Positions 48,761 to 59,966 of a stretch of 64,000 nt of DNA are shown piece after piece. The translations under genes and the position numbers were made by a program. The notes under the pieces were generated by a model. The model made no database searches. It was not told the origin of the DNA and was given only the letters and a program-made list of their open reading frames with translations. Each line of letters opens with the position of its first letter. The stretch's first letter is position 1. Source of the DNA: Deltaproteobacteria bacterium (lineage in GTDB: Bacteria; Desulfobacterota; Desulfuromonadia; Desulfuromonadales; BM103); contig VAUL01000002.1 in assembly GCA_005774545.1 (NCBI GenBank), positions 124,001 to 188,000 of the forward strand, in the 5' to 3' direction.

Positions 48761-49843
48761 CTAGCGCTCCATCGTCAGGAACAGCCAGCTCCCGACCAGC
48801 AGCAGGAGGAGATTGGCCGACCAGGCCGCCAGGGGGAGGGGGAGCCAGCCGGCGGTGCCGAAGGCCATCGCCACGGCCTGCAGCGAATAGTAGACCACGA
48901 AGGTGACCAGGCTCAGCGCGACCCCGGCACCGAGGTTGTGCTTGCGCCCGTGCTGCAGGGCGAACGGCACCCCCAGCAGGATCATCAGCAGCGGGGTCAG
49001 GGCCTGAGCCTGCCGGAAGTGAAGTTCGGCCCGGTAGGGGAGAGGATCGCGCCCCTCGCTGCGCATTTTGACGATCAGCCGCTGCAACTCGCTGCTGCTC
49101 ATCTGCTCCGGCTGGTAGGAAAGCTCCACCAGTTCCTGGGGCCGTCGCCGCAGGTCGAACAGCAGTTCCTTGTGCCTGGCGAAGCCGGTCAGATCTCCGG
49201 CAGCACTGAATTCGCGTACCACGACGTCCCTGAGCAGCCAGTTCCGGTCGTCCCGGTATTCGGCGGTTGCGGCGTCGACCCGCTTTTTCAGCATGTGCTC
49301 CGGGGTGCGCTCGAAGACCGCCAGCTTGAGAATCCTGCCGGTCTTCGGATCGGAGCGGGCGATCGTGATGATCCGTTCCCCGTCCCGGAGGTAGATGTTT
49401 TTCTTGCGCTGCTTGACGACGTTCTGCCCGCGCACTTCCTTGGTGAGGATGTAGTCGGCCTTCTGGCTGGCCCAGGGGGTCAGCCAGTTGCTCATGACGA
49501 AGGCCACGCAGCAGAGCAGGCCGCCGCAGGCGAAGATCGGCCGTGTGACCGTGCCGAGGCTGAGTCCGCAGCTGCTCAGGGCCGTGAGCTGATGGGTGCG
49601 CGCCAGAAGGTTGATGGTCGAGAAGGTTGCCAGCAGTGCGGTCATCGGCAGGATCTGCGCGATCATCGCCGGCAGGTTGTACATCGGGTACAGGAGGTAG
49701 TCGGACAACCCCGCACTGTGCTCGACGAAATCATCGACCTTCTCGAGAAAGTCCACCAGCCCGTAGAGGATGAACAGGACGCCGAGCACCGCGAAAAAGT
49801 GCGAGGCGAAAACTCTCAGCAGATACCGGTTAAGAGTGGACAT
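48761..49843 (-). CDS. lptG: LPS export permease LptG
   Basis: 360 residues from ATG 49843 (MSTLNRYLLRVF), overlapping the lptF end by 14 bases. Helices at 15-37, 55-80, 100-115 and a cluster of three near the C terminus frame a periplasmic beta-jellyroll (about 130-265). Motif LTALSSCGLSL matches the LptF/LptG coupling helix. With LptF and LptB it extracts LPS from the inner membrane. It is the second gene of the pair, as usual. Confidence 0.93.
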   Translation of the reverse strand: MSTLNRYLLRVFASHFFAVLGVLFILYGLVDFLEKVDDFVEHSAGLSDYLLYPMYNLPAMIAQILPMTALLATFSTINLLARTHQLTALSSCGLSLGTVTRPIFACGGLLCCVAFVMSNWLTPWASQKADYILTKEVRGQNVVKQRKKNIYLRDGERIITIARSDPKTGRILKLAVFERTPEHMLKKRVDAATAEYRDDRNWLLRDVVVREFSAAGDLTGFARHKELLFDLRRRPQELVELSYQPEQMSSSELQRLIVKMRSEGRDPLPYRAELHFRQAQALTPLLMILLGVPFALQHGRKHNLGAGVALSLVTFVVYYSLQAVAMAFGTAGWLPLPLAAWSANLLLLLVGSWLFLTMER

Positions 49844-51053
49844 GGCGTTTGAGCAGGAGAGTGGTTTTGACGACCAGGATGTCAAGCCACACCAGGAGCG
49901 GAATCGGGCGTTCGAGGTTGGCCAGCCTGACCAGGTAGAGGCCGGCGCCGGCGAGAGCGGCGTGGATCAGCCAGAATGAATAGACCGGGGAGAAGCCGGC
50001 CTCGCCCGTCAGGGTTTCCGCAAGCGATATCAGGAAATGATACGCCAGGTAGATGGCCATGCCGAAGATGAAGCCACTCCCCCGCCCGGAGCGGCTGAGA
50101 TGGGTGCTGAACGGGAGCGCGAGCAGGGCGAAAACCAGTGGCGCCAGGGGCGTGCAGAACCGCCGGTGCAGTTCCGCTCTGGCCAGGGTGTTCTTGCGAT
50201 CGCTGCCGTCTGCCTGGGACAGCAGTTCGGCTAATCCCAGATCCTTCGGTTTGGCCTCGGCGGCCTCCTTGTCGGTGGGGGTCGCGGCAATGGCGGGGCG
50301 GATGTCGTAGCGGCTGAAGCGGATCACCTGGTAGCTGTCGCCGGGCTGATCCTTCCCCTTGGCGGCGGGTTTGACTTTGGCTTTGTCCGCGGTCTCGCGG
50401 TTTTCCCGGTGCAGGTGGCCATTGTACAGGCTGAGCGTGATGAGCTGCTGCTCCGGGTCGGTGGTCAGTTTGCCGCGCTCGGCGGTAATGGTCAGGATGC
50501 CGCGCTCCTGGTTTTCGACGATAAACACGCCGAGCACCTCCCCGGAGCGGGGATCGACGCCGTCAGCGTAAAAAACCATGTTGTCGAACTGCTTGACGAA
50601 TGTCTGCGGCTGCAGGGCAACGCTGGCTTTGCTGCTGGTGATGTCGAACAGGGTGGTCCTGAAGGTGCGGTTCCCCCAGGGTGCCAGCCACCAGCTCATC
50701 AGGGCGGTGACGATGCTGCTGGCCAGCGCCAGGATGATGACCGGCCGGGCCAGGCGGCTGAGCCCGATGCCGGCGGTCTTCAGGGCGATGATCTCGTTGT
50801 CTGCGGACAGGCGCCCCATGCCGAGCATGATCCCCATGAGGAAGGCGAGGGGGATGGAGATCGACAGGAACGGGGGGAGCGTGGCCACGAGCAGGGTCGC
50901 GATGTCGCCGAACGAAACCCCCTTGTTGATCACCAGGTCGGCCAACTGGACCATCCTCCCGGCAATCAGCACCAGGGTGAAGACCAGCAGGCCGAGCAGG
51001 GTCGGGGTCGCGAGTTCGCGCAGCAGGTAACGGTTGATCAGGGTCGATGGCAT
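49830..51053 (-). CDS. lptF: LPS export permease LptF
   Basis: 407 residues. N-terminal INRYLLRELATPTLLGLLVFTLVLIAGRMVQL, coupling-helix motif DNEIIALKTAGIGLSRL, periplasmic jellyroll of about 150 residues, then three C-terminal helices. An alanine/lysine-rich insert (about 245-275) in the periplasmic domain is longer than usual. No SD is seen; a promoter lies eight bases upstream of the ATG. It is divergent from rpsB. Confidence 0.93.
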   Translation of the reverse strand: MPSTLINRYLLRELATPTLLGLLVFTLVLIAGRMVQLADLVINKGVSFGDIATLLVATLPPFLSISIPLAFLMGIMLGMGRLSADNEIIALKTAGIGLSRLARPVIILALASSIVTALMSWWLAPWGNRTFRTTLFDITSSKASVALQPQTFVKQFDNMVFYADGVDPRSGEVLGVFIVENQERGILTITAERGKLTTDPEQQLITLSLYNGHLHRENRETADKAKVKPAAKGKDQPGDSYQVIRFSRYDIRPAIAATPTDKEAAEAKPKDLGLAELLSQADGSDRKNTLARAELHRRFCTPLAPLVFALLALPFSTHLSRSGRGSGFIFGMAIYLAYHFLISLAETLTGEAGFSPVYSFWLIHAALAGAGLYLVRLANLERPIPLLVWLDILVVKTTLLLKRHVHS

Positions 51054-51061
51054 GGGGCAAC

Positions 51062-51091
51062 ATCATAGTGCAGCAGGGAAGCGGATGTAAA
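51062..51091 (-). promoter_or_regulatory. Promoter of lptF-lptG, nearly leaderless
   Basis: On the minus strand, TTTACA (51091-51086) and TATGAT (51067-51062) are 18 bases apart. Only eight bases separate the -10 from the lptF ATG at 51053, and no SD is visible. Confidence 0.6.
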
Positions 51092-51113
51092 CGGGCTTTT
51101 CGGCAATTACCGC

Positions 51114-51143
51114 TTGATTTTTCCTCGGGGCGCGTGGTATACA
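51114..51143 (+). promoter_or_regulatory. Probable promoter of rpsB
   Basis: TTGATT and TATACA with 18-base spacing. The start near 51150 gives a leader of about 114 bases that could bind S2, as in other bacteria. Confidence 0.5.
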
Positions 51144-51263
51144 GCCGTGCTGTTCCAAAAACGCACGTCCCCTGACTTGCGGACCGGTGTCCGGGCACGA
51201 CCGGATGGTTCGCGGGGCCGACGGGGGCGGAGGCAAAAACCACCCCAGCAAGGAGAAACAACG

Positions 51264-52043
51264 ATGTCGCAGATCACCATGAAACAACTGTTGGAGGCCG
51301 GCGTTCACTTCGGCCACCAGACCCGTCGCTGGAACCCGAAGATGAAGCCCTACATCTTCGGCGCCCGCAACGGCATCTACATCATCGACCTGCAGAAGAC
51401 CGTCCGCTACTTCAAGACCGCCTACAACTTCCTGCGCGAAGTCTCCCAGCACGGCGACAAGGTGCTGTTCGTCGGCACCAAGAAGCAGGCTCAGGAAGCG
51501 ATTTTCGAAGAGGCGCTGCGGGCCGGCCAGTACTATGTCAACAACCGCTGGCTCGGCGGCATGCTGACCAACTTCAGCACCATCAAGCGCAGCATCGACC
51601 GTCTCAAGAAGATCGAGGCGATGTCCCAGGACGGTACCTACGATCTGCTGACCAAGAAGGAAGTTCTGCAGCTTGAGCGCGAGAAGGCCAAGCTTGAGAA
51701 GAGCCTCGGCGGGATCAAGGGGATGAATCGTCTCCCCGGCGCGATCTTCGTGATCGATCCGAAGAAGGAGAACATCGCCGTCAAGGAAGCCCGCAAACTC
51801 GGTATTCCGGTCGTGGCCGTGGTCGACACCAACTGCGATCCGGACGAGATCGACTACATCATTCCCGGCAACGATGATGCCATCCGCGCCATCCGCCTCT
51901 TCGCCCAGAAGATGGCCGATGCCTGCGTCGATGGTGCCGCGGCCCGCGAGGAAGACCTGCGCGGCGAGGTTGCCGTCGAAGAGTTCACCGCCCAGGCGGA
52001 AGAGCCGGCGGCTGCGGAAGCCGGGGAAGCCGCCGAAGGCTGA
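51264..52043 (+). CDS. rpsB: 30S ribosomal protein S2
   Basis: 259 residues. [34 protein letters not shown] and the [20 protein letters not shown] segment identify S2. The C terminus is extended by an alanine/glutamate tail ([20 protein letters not shown]), common in this clade. Start ATG 51264 has SD AAGGAGA. It begins the rpsB-tsf-pyrH-frr block. Confidence 0.98.
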   Translation: MSQITMKQLLEAGVHFGHQTRRWNPKMKPYIFGARNGIYIIDLQKTVRYFKTAYNFLREVSQHGDKVLFVGTKKQAQEAIFEEALRAGQYYVNNRWLGGMLTNFSTIKRSIDRLKKIEAMSQDGTYDLLTKKEVLQLEREKAKLEKSLGGIKGMNRLPGAIFVIDPKKENIAVKEARKLGIPVVAVVDTNCDPDEIDYIIPGNDDAIRAIRLFAQKMADACVDGAAAREEDLRGEVAVEEFTAQAEEPAAAEAGEAAEG

Positions 52044-52068
52044 GCGGCGGTCATGGTTTGTTGAACAG

Positions 52069-52096
52069 AGGCGGTCCGCGTGCGGGCCGCCTTTTT
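52069..52096 (+). terminator. Terminator or attenuator between rpsB and tsf
   Basis: The AGGCGGTCC/GGGCCGCCT stem (one G-U pair), loop GCGTGC, then TTTTT. Partial read-through would set the S2 to EF-Ts ratio. Confidence 0.8.
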
Positions 52097-52165
52097 ACCG
52101 TTGCCTGCCGAGGGCGGCGGATATCCGGAACGATTCACGATCGACACGATAGAAGGAGAGACGAC

Positions 52166-53816
<1,651 letters not shown>

Positions 53817-53820
53817 CGAC

Positions 53821-54378
53821 ATGATCGCCGATCTCAAGAACCGCACCAAAGCCGGGATGGATAAGGCCGTCGAGGCCTTGCGCCGCGATTTGTCGAAGGT
53901 CCGGACCGGCCGCGCTTCCGTGTCGATCCTCGACGACGTGCGGGTCGATTACTACGGGACGCCGACGCCGCTGAACCAGATCGGTACGTTGTCCGTCCCC
54001 GAACCGCGGCTCATCACCATCCAGCCCTGGGAGAAAAAGCTGATTCCGGAGATCGAGCGGGCCATCCAGAAGGCCGATCTCGGCATCAATCCGACCTCCG
54101 ATGGCATCGTCATCCGCCTCGCCTTCCCGGCGCTGACCGAGGAACGCCGCAAGGAGATGGTCAAGCAGGTCAAGAAGATGGGGGAAGAAGGGAAGATCGC
54201 GGTGCGCAACGCCCGTCGCGATGCCAACGACGCCCTGAAGAAGCTGCTCAAGGACAAGGCGATCTCCGAGGATGACGAGAAGCACGGCGAGAAGGAGATT
54301 CAGACGTTGACCGATGACTTCGTCGCAAAGATCGACAAGGTCATCGCCGACAAGGAAAAGGAACTGCTGGAAATCTGA
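53821..54378 (+). CDS. frr: Ribosome recycling factor
   Basis: 185 residues, exactly the usual length. [20 protein letters not shown] and [26 protein letters not shown] are the family signatures of the two-domain protein that splits post-termination ribosomes with EF-G. Start ATG 53821 has SD AAAGGAG. The next gene, a small ferredoxin, lies 25 bases downstream. Confidence 0.98.
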   Translation: MIADLKNRTKAGMDKAVEALRRDLSKVRTGRASVSILDDVRVDYYGTPTPLNQIGTLSVPEPRLITIQPWEKKLIPEIERAIQKADLGINPTSDGIVIRLAFPALTEERRKEMVKQVKKMGEEGKIAVRNARRDANDALKKLLKDKAISEDDEKHGEKEIQTLTDDFVAKIDKVIADKEKELLEI

Positions 54379-54403
54379 ACGGTTTCCGGACGGGAGGAGA
54401 TAG

Positions 54404-54565
54404 ATGTTGAAGATCACCGATGAATGCATCGCCTGCGGCACCTGCGTGCAGAGTTGCCCGGTCGGCGCCATTGTCGAAGCCGGCGATCAGTACGCCATCA
54501 ACGAGAACTGCACGGAATGCCGGGCCTGCATCGATATCTGCCCGGTCAGCGCCATCGTCGAGTAA
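54404..54565 (+). CDS. Two-cluster [4Fe-4S] ferredoxin, 53 residues
   Basis: Too short for many callers but clear: two full motifs, CIACGTCVQSCP (residues 8-19) and CTECRACIDICP (36-47), each supplying three ligands plus the crossing CP. This is the clostridial-type ferredoxin for low-potential electron transfer. SD GGAGG precedes ATG 54404. It follows frr by 25 bases and a terminator-like structure follows it, so it probably ends the rpsB operon. Confidence 0.93.
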   Translation: MLKITDECIACGTCVQSCPVGAIVEAGDQYAINENCTECRACIDICPVSAIVE

Positions 54566-54588
54566 CGCCAGTAGCGCAAAAAGCCATG

Positions 54589-54649
54589 CCACCGGGATGC
54601 TGTTGACGGACCTTTTGTCCGGCAGCGGGGCGCCACGGTGGTTTTTTTG
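54589..54649 (+). terminator. Long terminator after the ferredoxin gene
   Basis: Nested stems: CCACCG/CGGTGG outside, GCTG/CAGC, and CGGAC/GTCCG around TTTT, followed by seven T at 54643-54649. Confidence 0.65.
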
Positions 54650-54658
54650 TTCCAATCT

Positions 54659-54687
54659 TGGTTTGGTCTTCGCAGTGTGCTAAATTG
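54659..54687 (+). promoter_or_regulatory. Possible promoter of uppS, nearly leaderless
   Basis: TTGGTT and TAAATT (both imperfect) with 17-base spacing, seven bases before the uppS ATG. Confidence 0.4.
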
Positions 54688-54694
54688 CTCCGAT

Positions 54695-55456
54695 ATGAAT
54701 CAGCCCGACCGACCGAGCATGCGCGTCCCTAACCATCTCGCCATCATCATGGACGGTAACGGCCGGTGGGCCGAGCAGCGCCGCCTGCCGCGCGTCATCG
54801 GTCATCGCAAGGGAGCCGAAACTGTTCAGTCGGTGGTCTCCGAGTGCCTTCGCCTGGGCGTCCGGCATCTGACCCTGTATGCCTTCAGTTCGGAAAACTG
54901 GGGGCGGCCCCGCGACGAGGTCGACGCTTTGATGGAGCTGCTGGGCATTTTTCTCAAGCGGGAGATCCGTCAGCTCGGCAGCCGTGACATCCGTTTCACC
55001 GCCATCGGTGAACTTGATCGCCTCCCTGCCAAAATTCGCACCATCCTCGATCAGGCCATCGACGAGACGGCCGGCAACCGGACCATGACCCTGACGCTGG
55101 CGCTCTCCTACGGGTCGCGCAACGAACTGGCCCGGGCGGCCCGCAGTCTGGCGGCAAAGGCTGCCGCCGGGCTTCTCGACCCGGCGGCTATCGACGAAGA
55201 GTGTCTGGCCGCCGAACTCGACACCGCCGGCTTCCCCGATCCGGATCTGGTGATCCGCACCAGCGGCGAAATGCGTATCAGCAACTTCCTCCTCTGGCAG
55301 GCCGCTTATGCCGAGTTCTACTTCACCGAGGTGTTCTGGCCGGATTTTTCTACGGCCCAGCTTCACGCGGCCCTGGAGGAGTTCGCCCGGCGCGAGCGGC
55401 GTTTCGGCTTGACCGGAGCGCAGGTCAGTCCGCCCGGCAGGGAGAACGGCCATTAA
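54695..55456 (+). CDS. uppS: Undecaprenyl diphosphate synthase
   Basis: 253 residues from ATG 54695. The catalytic region HLAIIMDGNGRWAEQRRLPR places the essential Asp at about residue 20. LTLYAFSSENWGRP and DLVIRTSGEMRISNFLLWQAAYAEF are the other cis-prenyltransferase motifs. It makes C55-PP, the carrier for peptidoglycan and O-antigen units. No SD precedes either ATG 54695 or ATG 54719. The stop overlaps the proposed cdsA start. Confidence 0.95.
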   Translation: MNQPDRPSMRVPNHLAIIMDGNGRWAEQRRLPRVIGHRKGAETVQSVVSECLRLGVRHLTLYAFSSENWGRPRDEVDALMELLGIFLKREIRQLGSRDIRFTAIGELDRLPAKIRTILDQAIDETAGNRTMTLTLALSYGSRNELARAARSLAAKAAAGLLDPAAIDEECLAAELDTAGFPDPDLVIRTSGEMRISNFLLWQAAYAEFYFTEVFWPDFSTAQLHAALEEFARRERRFGLTGAQVSPPGRENGH

Positions 55457-56252
55457 AGAACGCCTGATCACGGCAGCCATCGGCCTGCCGCTGCTTGTCG
55501 CCTTCCTGGTGTACTCCGGCCCGCAGCTGTTTGCCGGGCTGATCTGCCTGCTGAGCGTCATCGGCCTGTACGAACTGTATGCCATGGGGCTCCCTGCCGA
55601 GCGGCGCCCGGAAGTCCTGTGCGCCTGCGCCATCGGCGGACTTCTCGCCGCCGGCCTGCTCTTTTGCCCTGCCCCCGGCATCGGGCAGGGGGGGGTAACT
55701 GCGGCCCTGCTGCTGTTGAGTGTCCTCTTCCTGTTCCGCTACCGCACGCTGGAGTCGGTCGGCCGCGACCTGGCCATTGCCTCGTTCGGCCTGCTCTATG
55801 TCCCGCTGCTGCTCAGCCACGCCGGCCTGCTGCGACAGCTGGAGCACGGCCGCGCGTGGGTGTTCCTGGTGCTGACCGTGGTCATGGCCAGCGACTCCCT
55901 GGCCTATTTCGTCGGCATGGCCGTGGGGAAGCACCGGCTTTACGAGGCGATCAGCCCGAAGAAGAGCATTGAAGGGGCGATCGGCGGTCTGGCCGGCGGT
56001 GTCATCGGAGTCCTTATCGTGCGTTTCGTCGCCCTGCCGCAGCTCGGAAGCCTCGACGTGCTCGTCCTCGGGGCGGGGGTCGGGGCCTTCAGCCAGATCG
56101 GCGACCTGGTCGAATCGATGCTCAAGCGCAGCTTCGGCGTCAAGGATTCGGGGACGCTCTTCCCCGGGCACGGCGGCCTGCTTGATCGTCTCGACAGCCT
56201 CCTCTTCGCTTTCCCGGTGACCTACTATTACGCGGTGTGGTTCGTGCAATGA
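55452..56252 (+). CDS. cdsA: Phosphatidate cytidylyltransferase, with a probable ATT start
   Basis: 266 residues if started at ATT 55452. The usual CdsA N terminus (KxRLITA, then a first membrane helix) is encoded in frame from there and is preceded by AGGGAG with seven bases spacing. The first ordinary start, GTG 55509, would delete the N-terminal motif and half of helix 1. About eight helices and the signature [26 protein letters not shown] are present. It makes CDP-diacylglycerol for phospholipids. Between uppS and dxr, the common gene order. Confidence 0.9.
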   Translation: MKERLITAAIGLPLLVAFLVYSGPQLFAGLICLLSVIGLYELYAMGLPAERRPEVLCACAIGGLLAAGLLFCPAPGIGQGGVTAALLLLSVLFLFRYRTLESVGRDLAIASFGLLYVPLLLSHAGLLRQLEHGRAWVFLVLTVVMASDSLAYFVGMAVGKHRLYEAISPKKSIEGAIGGLAGGVIGVLIVRFVALPQLGSLDVLVLGAGVGAFSQIGDLVESMLKRSFGVKDSGTLFPGHGGLLDRLDSLLFAFPVTYYYAVWFVQ

Positions 56253-57418
56253 AAACCCTTGCCATTCTCGGTTCCACGGGCTCGATCGGTGTCAGTACGC
56301 TGGACATCGTTGCCGCCCACCCGGAACGCTTCCGGGTCGCCGCCCTGACGGCCGGGCGCAACTTGGACCTTCTCGAAGAGCAGATCCGCGCTTTCCGGCC
56401 GGAAATGGTGGCGGTCTGCGATGACGCCGATGCCGCCCGGCTCGGAGCCCGGCTCGGAGCCGGTGCGCCGCGGATCCTTTCCGGCCGCGACGGCCTGATC
56501 GCCTGCGCGGCGCAGAGCGGCGCCCACCTGGTCGTGTCGGCCATTGTCGGTGCGGCGGGGCTGGAGCCGACCCTCGCGGCCATCGAGGCCGGGATCGACG
56601 TGGCCCTGGCCAACAAGGAGACGCTGGTTGCGGCCGGCGAGGTGGTGATGGGAGCGGTTGCCCGCCGCGGCATCCATCTCATCCCGGTTGACAGCGAGCA
56701 CTCGGCGATCTTCCAGTCACTGGCCGGCCATCGCAGGGACGACGTGCGCCGGTTGATCCTGACGGCATCCGGCGGGCCGTTTCGGGATCGGAGCGCCGCC
56801 GAGCTTGCCCGGGTGACGCCGGCCGATGCCCTGGCACACCCGAACTGGGCCATGGGGCGCAAGATCACGATCGATTCGGCAACCATGATGAACAAGGGGC
56901 TGGAGGTCATCGAAGCCCACTGGCTGTTCGATCTTCCCGCCGAGAAGATCGCCGTCCATGTCCACCCCGAAAGCATCGTCCATTCCATGGTCGAGTACGT
57001 CGACGGGGCGGTGATCGCCCAGCTCGGCATCCCCGACATGAAGACGCCGATCGCCCTGGCGCTCTCCTGGCCGGAGCGGCTCCCGCTCGATCTGCCGCCG
57101 CTCGATCTCTGCCGGCTGGGACGTCTGCACTTCAGCGAGCCGGATACGGAGCGCTTTCCATGCCTGGCGCTCGCCTATCAGGCGCTGCGTACCGGCGGCA
57201 CCGCCCCGGCTGCACTCAATGCCGCCAACGAAGTCGCCGTGGAGGCGTTTCTCGACGGCCGCCTCGACTTCATGGCGATCCCGCGGATCATCGCCGAGGT
57301 TCTCGACCGCCACCAGCCCGCTCCGGCCGACAGTCTCGCCGCCGTGCTGGCAGCCGACGCCGCGGCGCGTGACGCCGCCCGCAGTCTGATCAATTCCGCC
57401 GCCGGAGGGTTCCGTTGA
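56249..57418 (+). CDS. dxr: 1-deoxy-D-xylulose 5-phosphate reductoisomerase
   Basis: 389 residues from ATG 56249, overlapping cdsA by four bases. NADPH motif [27 protein letters not shown], metal/active-site [13 protein letters not shown], and [31 protein letters not shown]. It makes methylerythritol phosphate, the committed step of the MEP isoprenoid route that feeds uppS. TTGA overlap with rseP follows. Confidence 0.97.
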   Translation: MKTLAILGSTGSIGVSTLDIVAAHPERFRVAALTAGRNLDLLEEQIRAFRPEMVAVCDDADAARLGARLGAGAPRILSGRDGLIACAAQSGAHLVVSAIVGAAGLEPTLAAIEAGIDVALANKETLVAAGEVVMGAVARRGIHLIPVDSEHSAIFQSLAGHRRDDVRRLILTASGGPFRDRSAAELARVTPADALAHPNWAMGRKITIDSATMMNKGLEVIEAHWLFDLPAEKIAVHVHPESIVHSMVEYVDGAVIAQLGIPDMKTPIALALSWPERLPLDLPPLDLCRLGRLHFSEPDTERFPCLALAYQALRTGGTAPAALNAANEVAVEAFLDGRLDFMAIPRIIAEVLDRHQPAPADSLAAVLAADAAARDAARSLINSAAGGFR

Positions 57419-58737
57419 TTACTGTCGTTGCCGGCATCATCATGCTCGGCATCCTGGTGTTCGTGCATGAGCTCGGGCACTTCTGTGTCGCCAAGTGGTT
57501 CGGGGTCAAGGTCCTCAAGTTCTCCCTCGGTTTCGGCCCGAAGCTGGTTTCCCGGCAGTGGGGGGAAACCGAGTACCTGATCTGCGCCGTGCCGCTGGGA
57601 GGGTATGTGCAGATGCTCGGCGAAGGGAACGGCGACCAGGGCGAGGGGGCCGAACTGACGCCGGAGGACGAGCACCGGTCTTTCGCCCGGCAGACCGTTG
57701 GGCGGCGCATGGCGATCGTGGCCGCCGGCCCGATCATGAATCTGGCCCTGCCGTTTCTGATCCTGCCGCTGGCCTACCTGGTCGGGGTCAACCTCCCGGC
57801 GTACCTCGACCAGCCGCCGTGCATCGGCTACGTGATCGCCGATTCCGAAGGGGCGCACCAGGGGTTCAGGAGCGGCGACTGCATCAAAACGGTCGGCGGT
57901 ACGCCGGTCGCAACCTGGGAGTCGCTCGGTCCGGCGCTGATCAACCATGCCGGGGTTCCGCTGCCGGTCGTCGTCGAGCGCGGCGGCGAACTCGTCACCC
58001 TGACCCTGCCCGTCGATCACGGCGCGCTCGAAGGGCTGCAGGCCATCGGTCTGCTGCCTCGCCAGGAGGCTGTCGTCGGCAGCTTCGCCCCCGACATGCC
58101 GGCCGCCGCCGCAGGGCTGCAGATCGGCGACCTGATCGTGGCGATCGATGACCGCCCGGTCGGCTCGTGGTACGACCTGCGCACGCTGATCCAGGAGGTC
58201 GGCGACCGGCAGGTGCCGGTGCGCGTGCTCCGCGACGGCCGGGAACTGACCCTGACGATGACCCCGCGCCAGGCGGAGAAGGGGGGCGACTACCTGATCG
58301 GCATCGCTCCGCACCATGCCACCACCTTCAAGCGTTTCGGTCCGATCGAGGCGTTCCGTGCCGGGTCGGCGCGAACCATGGAGCTGATCGAGCTGACCCT
58401 GGTCTTCATCCGCAAGATGTTTGCCGGCGCGGTACCGACCAGCAACATCGGCGGGCCGATCACCGTGGTGCAGATTGCCGGACAGGCCGCCCAGACCGAC
58501 CTCTCCAGCATCCTCAGCGTCCTGGCGTTTCTGAGCATTCAGCTGGGGATACTCAACCTGCTGCCGATTCCGATACTCGACGGCGGGCATCTGTTCTTCG
58601 CCTGCTTCGAGCTGATTCTGCGCCGACCCCTGTCGCTCAAGACCCGCGAGATCGCCCAGCAGATCGGTCTGGCACTGCTGATCCTGCTGATGGTCCTTGC
58701 CTTTTACAACGATATAATGAGGTTGTTCGGCAGTTGA
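57415..58737 (+). CDS. rseP: Site-2 intramembrane protease RseP
   Basis: 440 residues from TTG 57415 (SD GGAGG). Zinc motif H18-E-L-G-H22 in the first helix and the second zinc-ligand motif [15 protein letters not shown] near the C terminus. There are two PDZ domains: the first around 125-200 ([20 protein letters not shown]) and the second around 205-300 ([18 protein letters not shown]). It cleaves anti-sigma factors or remnant signal peptides in the membrane. The substrate here is not encoded nearby. Confidence 0.95.
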   Translation: MITVVAGIIMLGILVFVHELGHFCVAKWFGVKVLKFSLGFGPKLVSRQWGETEYLICAVPLGGYVQMLGEGNGDQGEGAELTPEDEHRSFARQTVGRRMAIVAAGPIMNLALPFLILPLAYLVGVNLPAYLDQPPCIGYVIADSEGAHQGFRSGDCIKTVGGTPVATWESLGPALINHAGVPLPVVVERGGELVTLTLPVDHGALEGLQAIGLLPRQEAVVGSFAPDMPAAAAGLQIGDLIVAIDDRPVGSWYDLRTLIQEVGDRQVPVRVLRDGRELTLTMTPRQAEKGGDYLIGIAPHHATTFKRFGPIEAFRAGSARTMELIELTLVFIRKMFAGAVPTSNIGGPITVVQIAGQAAQTDLSSILSVLAFLSIQLGILNLLPIPILDGGHLFFACFELILRRPLSLKTREIAQQIGLALLILLMVLAFYNDIMRLFGS

Positions 58738-59414
58738 AGCTTCTCACCGTTCAAACCGCCACCCCGGCCGGCAGCGTCGCCCTCATCGACGGCAACCGCC
58801 TGCTCGGCGAATTGTTTCTCGATGTGCGCCGCCCTCACGGCGAGTGGCTGCTGCGTGCCGTTGATCAGCTGCTCGGCGAAGCGGGGCTGACAGCAGCCGA
58901 CCTGGACGGTTTCGGCGTCACCCTCGGGCCGGGTTCGTTTACCGGGCTGCGGGTCGGTCTGGCCACGGTCAAGGGGCTGGCGCTGGCTACCGGCAAGCCG
59001 GTGGCCGGAGTCTCGACACTGCAGACGCTGGCGATGCATGCACCGCAGGCCGCCATGCCGGTGTGCGCCCTGCTCGATGCCCGCAAGAAGGAAGTCTACG
59101 CCGGAATCTTTACCTGGCAGGAGGGGCGGCCGCGCCCCCTCGGGCCGGAGCGGGTGCTTCCGCCCGAGCGGTTGCTCGATGAACTGGCCGGTCCGACGCT
59201 GTTCGTCGGTGATGGCGCTTCGGCCTATCGCACCCTGATCGTCCGGCGCCTGGAAGGGCGGGCCCATTTCCTCCCGGCGGGCCTTGATGCGCCGCGTGCC
59301 GCCCATGCCGCTCTGCTGGCGGCAGAAGTCTTTGCGGCCGGCGAGGCCCGTCCGGCCACCGAAGTCAACCCGGTGTACATCCGCCCGTCTGAAGCGGAGC
59401 TGAATCAGCGATGA
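58734..59414 (+). CDS. tsaB: tRNA threonylcarbamoyladenosine biosynthesis protein TsaB
   Basis: 226 residues starting at TTG 58734, overlapping the rseP stop (TTGA). The ASKHA-fold glycoprotease-like protein shows VTLGPGSFTGLRVGLATVKGLA and LLDARKKEVYAGIF. It works with TsaD and TsaE to make t6A37 in tRNA. Only TTG is available near the N terminus, without a clear SD. Confidence 0.93.
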   Translation: MKLLTVQTATPAGSVALIDGNRLLGELFLDVRRPHGEWLLRAVDQLLGEAGLTAADLDGFGVTLGPGSFTGLRVGLATVKGLALATGKPVAGVSTLQTLAMHAPQAAMPVCALLDARKKEVYAGIFTWQEGRPRPLGPERVLPPERLLDELAGPTLFVGDGASAYRTLIVRRLEGRAHFLPAGLDAPRAAHAALLAAEVFAAGEARPATEVNPVYIRPSEAELNQR

Positions 59415-59435
59415 TGAACAAAAGGCTCAAAGGCA

Positions 59436-59526
59436 GCGATGAGTGCTGAGCGATGAGGAAGCCTTCGGAAAGCAGTTTTGAGAAGTTACTCATCGCCCAT
59501 CGCTCAGCGCTCGGCACTTGTTTTTT
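59436..59526 (+). terminator. Long hairpin built from a short repeat, ending the uppS-tsaB operon
   Basis: GAGTGCTGAGCGATG on the left arm (near 59440) pairs with CATCGCTCAGCGCTC on the right (near 59498) across a loop of about 40 bases. Six T at 59521-59526 follow. The same unit recurs at the window end (63938 on). Confidence 0.65.
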
Positions 59527-59531
59527 GCCCG

Positions 59532-59560
59532 TTGACAACCTGTTTTGGCTTCGCTATTTT
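59532..59560 (+). promoter_or_regulatory. Promoter of the YdcH-like gene
   Basis: Perfect TTGACA, 17 bases, then TATTTT. The start would be near 59567. Confidence 0.6.
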
Positions 59561-59604
59561 TGAACTGTCTTCCCCCTTTTAAACTCTCTTCCACGGAGGT
59601 GCCC

Positions 59605-59826
59605 ATGGAGCAGAAGGACCAGGCCCTGATTCAGCAGTTGTGCGAAGAAAATCCGCGGTTCCGGCTGTTGTACGAAGAGCATGTGATCTTCGAGAAGCAG
59701 TTGCGCGAATTTGACGGCAGGGTCTACCTGTCGCCCGAGGAAGAGTTGGACCGCCATCGGGTTCAGAAGCTGAAACTGGCCGGCAAGGACGAAATGGAGA
59801 CGATCCTCCGCAAATATCGTCAGTAG
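59605..59826 (+). CDS. DUF465 (YdcH-like) small protein
   Basis: 73 residues from ATG 59605 with SD GGAGG. The DUF465 pattern is visible: ENPRFRLLYEEHVIFEKQL and YLSPEEELDRHRVQKLKLAGKDEMETIL, a helical hairpin. The role is unknown; members are often annotated as YdcH. It has its own promoter and terminator. Confidence 0.88.
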   Translation: MEQKDQALIQQLCEENPRFRLLYEEHVIFEKQLREFDGRVYLSPEEELDRHRVQKLKLAGKDEMETILRKYRQ

Positions 59827-59850
59827 TTCCGGTCTCGCGTTGAGGATATC

Positions 59851-59884
59851 CAGGGCTCGCCGTCTGGCGGGCCCTGTTTCTTTC
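59851..59884 (+). terminator. Intrinsic terminator after the YdcH-like gene
   Basis: An 11-pair stem CAGGGCTCGCC/GGCGGGCCCTG (one G-U), loop GTCT, then TTTCTTTCT. Confidence 0.85.
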
Positions 59885-59893
59885 TATTTCCCC

Positions 59894-59922
59894 TTTACCT
59901 GCACGACTTCCCCTTGTATAAA
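59894..59922 (+). promoter_or_regulatory. Promoter of ilvD-ilvB-ilvN
   Basis: TTTACC and TATAAA with 17-base spacing. The start would be near 59929; no leader peptide with branched-chain codons is visible. Confidence 0.6.
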
Positions 59923-59966
59923 GATCTGATTAGCTGAAGATTTACCTCCGTAAAGAGGATGCCGAG

